From: a virus
Virus record (IMG/VR): IMGVR_UViG_3300025865_000061
Span: 1-22,440 of that record
Strand: one strand, 5' to 3'
Length of the DNA: 22,440 bases
Part shown: one piece after another, positions 1-6,513 of the stretch
How positions within the stretch are numbered: the stretch's first letter is position 1
Layout: each line of letters begins with the position of its first letter
Position numbers and translations under genes: made by a program
Notes under the pieces: model-generated
Told to the model about the DNA's origin: nothing
Seen by the model: only the letters and a program-made list of their open reading frames with translations
Database searches by the model: none

Positions 1-388
1 GTCGCGCATAGGCGCGTTCGACGAGTCTGAAGTCCATCATCCAAGCTTGGACGGCTATATCCACGGGTGTGGAATCGGTCTCATCGATGAAGCGTCCGTT
101 TTGTGCCAACTCTCGTAAAATGGCATCCATGCCTGCCTCGGTCGCCATTTCATTCACATAGTACAAGGAATCTATCATGCTTGTGGGTGTGTCACTGGTT
201 GGTGTTAGCAGAACCTCAACCAGTGAGCTGTAGTCGAAGGTATCAAACTGCTCGTCGGACTCAGGCATTTCGATCTGACGCAAGGTCAGGTATTCGGCGT
301 GCGACTGCAGAAACGATACCAGATGCTTCGGAGATACCGATCTCAGAATATCGACGTTCGCGAATCGCTTCAGTGCATAGTTGGACAT
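1..388 (-). CDS. Hypothetical protein, partial (C-terminus outside the window)
   Basis: The reverse strand is open from an ATG at 388-386 to the left edge, giving 129 residues that start MSNYALKRFANVDILRS. The start follows an AGAGG about 11 nt upstream. It lies 19 nt after the lexA stop on the same strand, so the two genes probably share a transcript from the lexA promoter. The visible part is acidic and looks soluble and mostly helical. No signal peptide or membrane segment is visible and no catalytic motif is recognised. The position directly behind lexA suggests a lysogeny, SOS or host-interaction role, but that is inference. The family is not recognised and the full length is unknown. 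Confidence 0.75.
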   Translation of the reverse strand, partial: MSNYALKRFANVDILRSVSPKHLVSFLQSHAEYLTLRQIEMPESDEQFDTFDYSSLVEVLLTPTSDTPTSMIDSLYYVNEMATEAGMDAILRELAQNGRFIDETDSTPVDIAVQAWMMDFRLVERAYAR

Positions 389-407
389 GTGGCGTGTTTT
401 CCTCTCA

Positions 408-1097
408 TTAGATAGTGTTCTGGTTCCTGGATGCCAAGCTCCTTACAGCAACCACTTTCCCGGCTACTCGAAGGTTGGCGTCCGAATCGACAACAATGGG
501 GGCATAGCTGGGATTCTCAGGCTTCAGCAGTATCTCCCCACCATGAATACTGAGGCGTTTTACGGTTGCCTCATCATCAAGCAGCGCGACAACTATGTCG
601 CCGTTTTCGGCAATGGGTTGTTGGCGCACGATAAGTAAGTCCCCCGGATTCATCCCGGCGTCTACCATACTATCCCCCTGCACCTGAAGTGCAAAGTACC
701 GTCCATTCCTTGCCACTGAACTCTCGACGAGTATCTCTCCGATGACATTCTCCTGCGCCAGAATCGGTTGACCGGCCGCGACCTTACCGATGATTGGAAC
801 CGATATGAGACTGTTGATGGTGTCGACCGGTTCTTGGACCACGGAAAGTCCTCGCGCTTTTCCGTCCTCTCTCCTGACGTATCCCTTCTGAACCAACTGA
901 TCAATCTGTTCATGCACTGTGGAATTGCGCAGCCCCAGCATGGATGCCAAGTCCGCAACAGTCGGTGGAATCCCGCGATCCAGAATGAACCTCTGAATTG
1001 TCCGGAGCGTTCTCGCCTGATGCTCTGTTATGTCGGCCGCTGGTTTACGTCCAGGTCGCCGCCTTTCCTGTGATGCATCATCTCCGTTCAATGCCAT
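408..1097 (-). CDS. lexA: LexA-type SOS repressor (peptidase S24)
   Basis: A 229-residue protein with the full LexA architecture. The winged HTH spans about residues 24-85, including RGIPPTVADLASMLGL and the RREDGKARGL wing. The S24 autoprotease spans about 98-221. The cleavage site is Ala108-Gly109 (KVAAGQP). The catalytic dyad is Ser143 in GDSMVDAG and Lys180 in ATVKRL, so RecA-stimulated self-cleavage should be intact. The ATG at 1097 is chosen because AAGGAGGTGA, a near-perfect anti-SD match, lies just upstream. An in-frame ATG at 1214 would lie upstream of the promoter and adds unrelated residues. The gene is divergent from the replication operon and followed by a co-oriented unknown gene. 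It probably represses itself, and perhaps the phage early genes, as an SOS-inducible lysogeny switch. It could instead be the host lexA next to an inserted element. Confidence 0.93.
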   Translation of the reverse strand: MALNGDDASQERRRPGRKPAADITEHQARTLRTIQRFILDRGIPPTVADLASMLGLRNSTVHEQIDQLVQKGYVRREDGKARGLSVVQEPVDTINSLISVPIIGKVAAGQPILAQENVIGEILVESSVARNGRYFALQVQGDSMVDAGMNPGDLLIVRQQPIAENGDIVVALLDDEATVKRLSIHGGEILLKPENPSYAPIVVDSDANLRVAGKVVAVRSLASRNQNTI

Positions 1098-1102
1098 TGC
1101 TA

Positions 1103-1112
1103 TCACCTCCTT
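1103..1112 (-). promoter_or_regulatory. Ribosome binding site that fixes the lexA start
   Basis: On the minus strand the bases read AAGGAGGTGA, then TAGCA and the ATG at 1097. This is close to a full anti-Shine-Dalgarno match, and it selects the 229-residue form of LexA over the longer open frame. Confidence 0.85.
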
Positions 1113-1161
1113 ACCTGCGTTCTTCTTGGCCGTATGCAAGCCACATGGGGAGAGAGCAGTA

Positions 1162-1190
1162 ATTATATCACCGGACATGCATCCGGTCAA
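1162..1190 (-). promoter_or_regulatory. lexA promoter with embedded operator palindrome
   Basis: On the minus strand, TTGACC (1190-1185) and TATAAT (1167-1162) are separated by exactly 17 bp, a near-consensus sigma-70 promoter. The predicted start of transcription is about 1155, leaving a leader of about 57 nt. The spacer holds a perfect inverted repeat with 6-bp arms, ACCGGA-N6-TCCGGT (1170-1187), which overlaps the -35 edge. A repressor bound there would block polymerase, so it is a strong candidate for the autoregulatory LexA operator. It does not match the Gram-positive GAAC-N4-GTTC or E. coli CTGT-N8-ACAG pattern. Confidence 0.8.
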
Positions 1191-1275
1191 GCCTGCTGCG
1201 ACATTCGGTATCAATCCAGGTGTTCAGCAGCCTGGAAACTCATTCTTGCCTACCCGCCAGAAATGTTCTGCCTTT

Positions 1276-1317
1276 TCCGACATTTCGCAAATCTCTCCGG
1301 TAAGTAACCAGTGGAGG
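1276..1317 (+). repeat. 42-nt two-block element, copy 1
   Basis: Block one is TCCGACATTT (1276-1285), followed by 8 nt that differ between copies, then a 24-nt block (1294-1317) identical to 20823-20846. It ends 48 nt before the ATG at 1366. It may be a phage promoter or operator, or a leader RNA element. The whole-element spacing is identical in the two copies. Confidence 0.8.
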
Positions 1318-1326
1318 CGACTCCAC
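1311..1326 (+). promoter_or_regulatory. GNRA-capped hairpin after element copy 1
   Basis: GTGGAG, a GCGA tetraloop, then CTCCAC form a perfect 6-bp stem. The 5' arm is the end of the repeated element and the 3' arm is unique to this copy. The GGAG in the 5' arm could alternatively pair with CTCC at 1295-1298, so two mutually exclusive folds exist. Confidence 0.55.
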
Positions 1327-1365
1327 GGCGCGCCGGTTCAGCAAGCAATACGAGGAGATATCACA

Positions 1366-1692
1366 ATGACAAACACGTACTACAAGTTCAGCTTTTCGGA
1401 GGACCTCCCTCTGGAACGCGTCAGGCGGATATTCGCCCTGGCGATGATCGCCGTCGAGGCGATCCACGGGGCATCCGCAGTCCGACTCAACCTATCGTGC
1501 AAAATCGACAGCAAGGATCATTCTCTGATGGTTGAGGCTGAATCCGAGACAGGTTATGACTTGGCGAAAGTGCTGCTCCAGTTCTTCACCAAGGAGTTTG
1601 GCGCGTTCTTCGAGGTTTTCCAGGTAGAGGATCGCCGGAAGCACAGCGATTACATCTACGGCCTCGGCACTATTCTGTGGGAGCCAAGATGA
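1366..1692 (+). CDS. Small hypothetical protein, first gene of early operon
   Basis: A 108-residue protein starting MTNTYYKFSFSEDLPLERV. The ATG at 1366 follows GAGGAG with suitable spacing. The frame is open further upstream, but that part crosses the regulatory region and has no ribosome binding site. The pattern suggests a compact alpha/beta fold without membrane segments. The family is not recognised. Its stop overlaps the ATG of the next gene as ATGA, so translation is probably coupled to the nuclease gene. As the leading gene of the replication operon it may be a regulator or host-takeover protein, but nothing in the sequence proves this. Confidence 0.75.
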   Translation: MTNTYYKFSFSEDLPLERVRRIFALAMIAVEAIHGASAVRLNLSCKIDSKDHSLMVEAESETGYDLAKVLLQFFTKEFGAFFEVFQVEDRRKHSDYIYGLGTILWEPR

Positions 1693-2702
1693 TCACTACC
1701 TACTCGTTCTGGAACTCGTTCCGCAACTGCCGGAAAGCCTGCGAGTGGCGGTATGTGAAAGAGCTGGTTCCGTTAAGCCGGGACCAGCGCCTCACATTCG
1801 GATCGCTTGTTCACGAGTGCCTGGAGATGTGGCACGGCGGCAGCGACTTGGACTGTGTGCTCGACTATCTCGACAGGTCAATGCCGAACCGAGCACAGGA
1901 CGAGTCCGAACGATCCGATTGGCATTTGGCCACGGCGATGATGACGGGCTATGCGGCTCGCTACCCATCTGAGGATTTCGAGGTTGTCGCCCTTGAGAAA
2001 ACCTTCGAGGGCATCATTATCAACCCCACAACGGGCGCTCCGTCAAGGAGTTTCACCATCGCTGGCAAGGTCGATGGATTGGTGCGGATGCGTGCTACGG
2101 GCGAGCATTACCTGCTGGAGCATAAGACCGCCTCACAAGTGGACGGCGACTATCTGGAGAAGCTCTGGACGGACTTACAGGTGACGCTCTACGCGCACTA
2201 CATCGAGCAAACACTCGGCATTCGCATCGCGGGCGTCATCTACAACGTGCTCGTCAAAGCGAAGCTCCAACAGGGCAAGGGTGAGAGTGAAGCCGAGTTC
2301 GAAGATCGCCGATCTGAGCTTGTCGCCAAGTCCAAGAGCGGCAAATCTACCGCCACGCGCAAGCTGCCGGAATCGGATGACGACTTTGCTCTGCGTCTTT
2401 CCGCGAAGTATTGCGCGCCTGACGTGTTCTACCGAGAGGTGCTCTACATCTCTCGCGATCAGTTCGACGCAATGAAGAGCGACCTCTGGGAACTCACCCA
2501 GCAGTTACTGGACTGCAGACGGCGCGATGTGTTCTACCGGAACACGGCGTACTGCTTCAACTATCACCGGCCATGCGCGTACTACGCCCTTTGTCGTTCC
2601 GGCGGCAGCGAGAACGTGATCGCCAACTTCTACGAGACAAAGCCGCCGCACGAAGAGTTGCGGACGGACGACGCTACTGGTCAAGACAAGGAGATATTCT
2701 AA
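1689..2702 (+). CDS. PD-(D/E)XK nuclease with Cas4/AddB-like Fe-S cysteines
   Basis: A 337-residue protein of the PD-(D/E)XK (Cas4/RecB) superfamily. The expected active-site order is visible: His42 in GSLVHECLE, Asp129 in GKVDGLV, Glu144-x-Lys146 in LLEHKT, and Q164-x3-Y168 in DLQVTLYAHY. Cysteines lie at 14 and 18 near the N-terminus and at 289, 296 and 302 (C-x6-C-x5-C) near the C-terminus. This is the arrangement that holds a 4Fe-4S cluster in Cas4 and AddB-type nucleases. It probably resects DNA ends to give ssDNA for recombination with the downstream ATPase and ssDNA-binding protein. The ATG at 1689 overlaps the previous stop and has GGGAG upstream; a GTG at 1677 is less likely. No cas genes are nearby, so it is not a CRISPR adaptation gene. 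Confidence 0.87.
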   Translation: MITTYSFWNSFRNCRKACEWRYVKELVPLSRDQRLTFGSLVHECLEMWHGGSDLDCVLDYLDRSMPNRAQDESERSDWHLATAMMTGYAARYPSEDFEVVALEKTFEGIIINPTTGAPSRSFTIAGKVDGLVRMRATGEHYLLEHKTASQVDGDYLEKLWTDLQVTLYAHYIEQTLGIRIAGVIYNVLVKAKLQQGKGESEAEFEDRRSELVAKSKSGKSTATRKLPESDDDFALRLSAKYCAPDVFYREVLYISRDQFDAMKSDLWELTQQLLDCRRRDVFYRNTAYCFNYHRPCAYYALCRSGGSENVIANFYETKPPHEELRTDDATGQDKEIF

Positions 2703-3437
2703 ATGCCGCTACCGACTACAAAGACACCACCCAAGCCAAACCTGGCGGATCTCACCGTGCTAACCTACGGCGCAACAAAGATAGGAAAGTCGACCTGGTG
2801 CTCACACGCCGAAAGCGCTCTCTTCCTCTCGACCGAGCCGGGCCTCAATTCCCTGGAGGTGTTCCAGATCCCGATCCGGTCCTGGGACGAACTGCTTGCC
2901 GCCTGCGGGGAGATCGCCGAAGGCAATCACGAGTTCAAGACCGTGATACTCGACACCGTCGATAACGCCTACAAGATGTGCGCGGAGCACGTCTGCCGCA
3001 AGTTCAAGGTCGAGCACGAGTCAGATCTCGGCTTCGGCAAAGGCTACGCACTGACGAACAACGAGTTCCAGCGCGTCCTGAACAAACTCGCGTTTATGCC
3101 CTGCGGCCTCTACCTGGTCTCACATTCGCAGGAGATAGAGATAGAGACCCGCACCGGCAAGTACACAAAGACTGTGCCCACGCTCCCGGAAAAGGCACGC
3201 AAGATCGTGCTGGGCCTCGTCGATATGGTTCTCTACTGCGACATTGAGACTACGGCGGGTCCCGACGGCAAGATGGTCACGCGGCGCGTCATGCGTACCA
3301 AGCCCAGCCTGAACTACGAGGCGGGCGACCGCACCGGCAGGCTCCCCGAAGTGATCGATCTCGACTACACCAAGTTCATTGAGGCGTTCAACGCCACAGC
3401 GGATACCAAGAAAACACCCAAGGAGGCAACCCGATGA
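2703..3437 (+). CDS. RecA-fold ATPase, Sak4-like single-strand annealing/recombination protein
   Basis: A 244-residue AAA_24/Sak4-type ATPase. Walker A is GATKIGKST (residues 23-31) and Walker B is VILDTVD (81-87). A further conserved-looking segment, LYLVSHSQE, lies in the middle. Phage Sak4 proteins are RecA-like recombinases that pair or anneal strands with help from an ssDNA-binding protein, and a candidate partner is encoded next. The ATG directly follows the previous TAA, with AAGGAG upstream. The stop overlaps the next start as ATGA. A generic phage NTPase role is possible, but the neighbourhood of nuclease, ATPase and ssDNA-binding protein is typical of Sak4 modules. Confidence 0.82.
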   Translation: MPLPTTKTPPKPNLADLTVLTYGATKIGKSTWCSHAESALFLSTEPGLNSLEVFQIPIRSWDELLAACGEIAEGNHEFKTVILDTVDNAYKMCAEHVCRKFKVEHESDLGFGKGYALTNNEFQRVLNKLAFMPCGLYLVSHSQEIEIETRTGKYTKTVPTLPEKARKIVLGLVDMVLYCDIETTAGPDGKMVTRRVMRTKPSLNYEAGDRTGRLPEVIDLDYTKFIEAFNATADTKKTPKEATR

Positions 3438-3898
3438 CCCAGGATTACGATACCAGCGGCGTGAGCGAGCTTGACCTTGCTCAGTTTGACGATGACTTCG
3501 CGGAAGCGCCCGTCGAGGAACGTGAGTTCGAGGATGTTCCTGACGGCAAGTATCAGGTGAACGTTGAGAAAGTCGAACTCACCCGTGCTCAGTCCTCCGG
3601 CAACCCGATGCTGAAATGGACGCTCAAGATTCTCGGCCCACGACTGGCCGGTCGCCTCCTCTGGCGCAACAGCGTGATGGCCAGCAAAGAGAATATGAAG
3701 TGGCTGAAGACCGACCTGCACACATGCGGCGTCGATATCGAGAAGGCATCCCATCTCCCGGCCAGACTCGGCGACCTCCTGGACGTGAAGCTTGAAGTCA
3801 CAAAACGCACAAAGGGCGAGAACGAGAACATCTACTTCAACCGCAGGATTGTGGTTGAGGACCTGGCTCCCGAGGACGACTCGCTTGCACCGTTTTAG
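3434..3898 (+). CDS. DUF669-like ssDNA-binding protein
   Basis: A 154-residue protein. The centre (about 35-140) resembles the DUF669 family that accompanies phage recombinases: DGKYQVNVEKVELT, then a K-W-rich segment and LGDLLDVKLEV. The N-terminal about 35 residues are strongly acidic. The C-terminus, EDLAPEDDSLAPF, ends in an acidic stretch and Phe, recalling the protein-interaction tip of bacterial SSB (which ends in DDDIPF). It probably coats ssDNA and loads or stimulates the Sak4-like ATPase, whose gene overlaps this one by 4 nt. The next gene starts immediately after its stop. The family assignment rests on pattern and context. Confidence 0.7.
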   Translation: MTQDYDTSGVSELDLAQFDDDFAEAPVEEREFEDVPDGKYQVNVEKVELTRAQSSGNPMLKWTLKILGPRLAGRLLWRNSVMASKENMKWLKTDLHTCGVDIEKASHLPARLGDLLDVKLEVTKRTKGENENIYFNRRIVVEDLAPEDDSLAPF

Positions 3899-4432
3899 AT
3901 GGCCGAGCTAGTCACGATCATAGTCGATACGCGCGAACAGGTTCCCTATGAGTTCCCTTCAGGACAGGTGACAGTCGAACGGCGCGCTCTACCGGCTGGG
4001 GATTATTCCCTGGCCGGTCTGGAGCGCGAGGTGACCGTTGAAAGGAAGAGCTTAGAAGACTTCATCCACACGGTCATTCGCGAGCGCGACCGGTTCAGAA
4101 ACGAACTGAAGCTGCTCCAAACCTATCCGTGCGCCTGCGTTGTCGTTGAAGCGAATCTCGATGACGTGTTCACAGGCGACTATCGCTCTGGCGCTCACCC
4201 GAACTCGGTCTTCGGCGCGACCATGTCCATCATCATCGACTACGGCGTTCCTGTATATTTCTGCTCCAACCGGCAGATAGCGCGCCGGTTCGTTATGGAG
4301 TTCTTATTGCGTTATCACCAAAGGGGCATAGATTTATGCAATGCGCAATCCCAGATACACATACCACCCTCCGAGGAGAAGTCGAACGAATCTTCTTCTC
4401 CTCCGCCAACTTCTGCGCGGGGAGGTTCCTGA
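3899..4432 (+). CDS. ERCC4/XPF-family nuclease
   Basis: A 177-residue protein with the ERCC4 nuclease fold. Visible active-site residues are Asp10 and Glu13 in IIVDTREQ, GDY (34-36), and E48-R49-K50-x3-D54, the family's signature ERK-x3-D motif. It is a stand-alone nuclease domain without the helicase or HhH2 domain of eukaryotic XPF. Such phage nucleases probably act on branched or flap structures during recombination. The ATG directly abuts the previous stop. Residues about 147-177 (Ser/Pro/Glu-rich) are encoded by DNA that is also translated in another frame as the N-terminus of the helicase, so this tail is probably a late addition outside the catalytic core. Confidence 0.87.
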   Translation: MAELVTIIVDTREQVPYEFPSGQVTVERRALPAGDYSLAGLEREVTVERKSLEDFIHTVIRERDRFRNELKLLQTYPCACVVVEANLDDVFTGDYRSGAHPNSVFGATMSIIIDYGVPVYFCSNRQIARRFVMEFLLRYHQRGIDLCNAQSQIHIPPSEEKSNESSSPPPTSARGGS

Positions 4433-6513
4433 CCAAGGGCGGCGCGAGCGTTCCGTTTGCCGGAAACGTCGTGCCAAAGGAAAACGAGCCGCTTGTCCTA
4501 CACGGCAAGTTCGTGAAGCATCCCAAATACGGACAGCAGTTCGAAGTTGCCAGCATGGAGTTTGACCAGCGCTTGGATGCAAGTGGTTTGGCCAACTACC
4601 TTGCCAACAACCCGGATATCAAAGGCATCGGCCCGGCGAGAGCTCGGGCGGTAGCTGACCAGTTCGGCAGTGACTTTGATCGTGCGCTTATCGAAACCCC
4701 GGAGCAGATCGCGGAGATCGCACGTGTTCCATTGTCCGTGATTGAAGGACTGCGCGACCGATGGCTTGAGACATCTAATACCAATGCCGCCATGACAGCG
4801 CTCGCGGCATACGGACTCACTCACCACCAGGTAACGAAGTTGGTGAAGAAACTGGGCAATAGCGCAGTCGGCGTCATCGAGCGGGACCCCTATGTCATCG
4901 TCGGAGAGATCGACGGCTTCGGATTCAAGCGAATCGACAAGATCGCTCGGCAGGTGGGCATCTCGAAGTACGACGCCAATCGCATCCGCGCGGGGATCAT
5001 CTTCTGCGTGGAAGAGGCGCTGGACAGAGGCGACTGTTGGGTGGAGTATGAGGAACTCCTCACCAGGGCGAACACGCTCCTGGTAATGGACTGCCTGGAC
5101 AGCAGGGCGCGCATAGAGTCACATCTCGATAACCTGATAGATCATGAGGCGCTTACCTGCTATGGGGCCGAATGCCGCTTCCTTGTGGCCAAGCCTGTTA
5201 TCCGAAAGATGGAGGAAACGCTCGCATTGGTCTTTGCCGAAGGCAGGAATGCGAATCCACATGCGCTCAATGACGCCAATCCTCCCAATGCCAAGCTGAA
5301 CACCCGCCAGACCCAGGCGGTGGATGCCGCGACGAACCATAGCATCTCGCTCATCTGCGGCAGCGCGGGTTCTGGAAAGACATTCAGTATTTCCGCAATC
5401 GCTGACATATACGAATCAACTGACCTGAGTGTCGTGCTCTGCGCCCCCACCGGCAAGGCGGCGAAGCGCATCGAGGAGTCGACCGGCAGGTCAGCACAGA
5501 CCATTCACCGGCTTCTCGGATTCAACGGAAAAACCTATTCTCGGGATGCGGACAATCCGATATCCGCAGATGTTCTGGTAGTGGACGAGTGTTCGATGGT
5601 CGATGTGCCGCTGGCATGGCGGCTGTTCCAGGCGGTCGATCTATCCCGCACGGCAGTGGTGCTTGTTGGAGATCACAACCAACTCCCGCCGGTCGGCCCG
5701 GGAAACATATTGCGGGATCTCATTGAGTCGAAAGTGCTTCCCACGACAATCCTGGATGAGGTGGTGCGCCAGGCAGGAATCCTCAAGGAGAACAGCATTG
5801 CCATACTTCGAGGCGAAGTACCGAAGACTCCGCAGAAGGACCATGCCGACCATGGCGCATGGTATGTGGTAGACCAGCACAGCAATGCGGATGATGTCCA
5901 GCAGTTCATCATCGATCTCTTCCAGCATACGCTGTCGGAGAAACTGGGTTTCGACATCTTGCGGGACGTCCAAGTGCTGACACCGACACACAAGGGGCCT
6001 CTGGGGACGATGGAACTCAATTCACGACTCCAGCGACTCATCCAGCACAAGCTCTGGGGCAACGATATCATCCCCACTCCCGCCGAAAGGCGTCCGAGGC
6101 TCTACGTCAACGACAAGGTGATCCAGACGCGGAACAACTATGACTTCGGCGTCATGAACGGAGCCATGGGGATAGTGCATAGCGTGGGAACCGATGGTGC
6201 GCTTGCCATCGAGTTTGACGGCGGTCTCATGAATATCGAGGCTGGCTCACCACATCGGAATGATCTGCAGCTTGCATATGCGCTCACAATCCACAAAGCC
6301 CAAGGGTCTGAATTTCCCTGCTCGATAGTGGTAACCCACAAGTCGCACAGCTTCATGCATCACAGAAACCTGCTCTATACCGGCGTGACGCGTGCCTCCA
6401 AGACCGCCATCATCGTCGGTGACAGATGGGGCATCGCCAACTGCGCCAAGCGTGTGCAGGTGGATGCGCGGAAGACATTTCTGAGTCTGCTGCTCAGCGG
6501 AGGCAACGAATGA
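4336..6513 (+). CDS. RecD2-like SF1 DNA helicase
   Basis: A 725-residue helicase with the RecD2/TraA order. An N-terminal OB-like region (about 10-75, with HGKFVKHPKYGQQFEV) is followed by helix-hairpin-helix segments (about 85-220, including IKGIGPARARAVAD). The SF1B motor comes next: Walker A GSAGSGKT (342-349), Walker B VVDECSMVD with Asp417-Glu418, motif III GDHNQLPPVG (445-454), the C-terminal ALTIHKAQGSE segment (about 649-659), and YTGVTRA near the end. It should be a 5'-3' helicase for replication or repair. The ATG at 4336 follows AAGGGG and lies inside the ERCC4 gene, giving a 97-nt overlap. The OB-like similarity begins early, so the overlap is likely real. The stop overlaps the next start as ATGA. 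Confidence 0.92.
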   Translation: MQCAIPDTHTTLRGEVERIFFSSANFCAGRFLTKGGASVPFAGNVVPKENEPLVLHGKFVKHPKYGQQFEVASMEFDQRLDASGLANYLANNPDIKGIGPARARAVADQFGSDFDRALIETPEQIAEIARVPLSVIEGLRDRWLETSNTNAAMTALAAYGLTHHQVTKLVKKLGNSAVGVIERDPYVIVGEIDGFGFKRIDKIARQVGISKYDANRIRAGIIFCVEEALDRGDCWVEYEELLTRANTLLVMDCLDSRARIESHLDNLIDHEALTCYGAECRFLVAKPVIRKMEETLALVFAEGRNANPHALNDANPPNAKLNTRQTQAVDAATNHSISLICGSAGSGKTFSISAIADIYESTDLSVVLCAPTGKAAKRIEESTGRSAQTIHRLLGFNGKTYSRDADNPISADVLVVDECSMVDVPLAWRLFQAVDLSRTAVVLVGDHNQLPPVGPGNILRDLIESKVLPTTILDEVVRQAGILKENSIAILRGEVPKTPQKDHADHGAWYVVDQHSNADDVQQFIIDLFQHTLSEKLGFDILRDVQVLTPTHKGPLGTMELNSRLQRLIQHKLWGNDIIPTPAERRPRLYVNDKVIQTRNNYDFGVMNGAMGIVHSVGTDGALAIEFDGGLMNIEAGSPHRNDLQLAYALTIHKAQGSEFPCSIVVTHKSHSFMHHRNLLYTGVTRASKTAIIVGDRWGIANCAKRVQVDARKTFLSLLLSGGNE

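Larger units (their letters stand above)
1098..1365. other. Divergent regulatory region between lexA and the early operon
   Basis: A 268-bp non-coding interval. It contains the lexA promoter and operator palindrome, a small dyad CAGAA-ATG-TTCTG at 1258-1270, the first copy of the 42-nt two-block element (1276-1317), and a hairpin at 1311-1326. The rightward early operon must start here, but no consensus sigma-70 promoter facing right was found. The 42-nt element may supply that function. Confidence 0.7.

Noticed and set aside
1098-1214. N-terminal extension of LexA to an ATG at 1214
   Set aside because: It would require transcription from upstream of the near-consensus promoter and has no SD. 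The ATG at 1097 has a near-perfect one.
1258-1270. CAGAA-ATG-TTCTG dyad as an SOS box
   Set aside because: The arms are only 5 bp, the spacing does not fit GAAC-N4-GTTC, and the better dyad is in the lexA promoter. Kept only as a minor mention.
1299-1306. GGTAAGTA inside the repeat resembles a eukaryotic 5' splice site
   Set aside because: The genes are bacterial/phage type with SD sites, and no interrupted coding sequence exists here.
1240-1467. Minus-strand short frames here and at 20637-21026 share the peptide pattern PPLVTYRR-x3-NVG
   Set aside because: The shared peptide is only the reverse translation of the repeated 42-nt DNA element; the flanking residues are unrelated and neither frame has a ribosome site.
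1689-2702. Cas4 gene as evidence for a CRISPR system
   Set aside because: No repeat-spacer array or other cas gene is present. The protein sits in a phage recombination operon.
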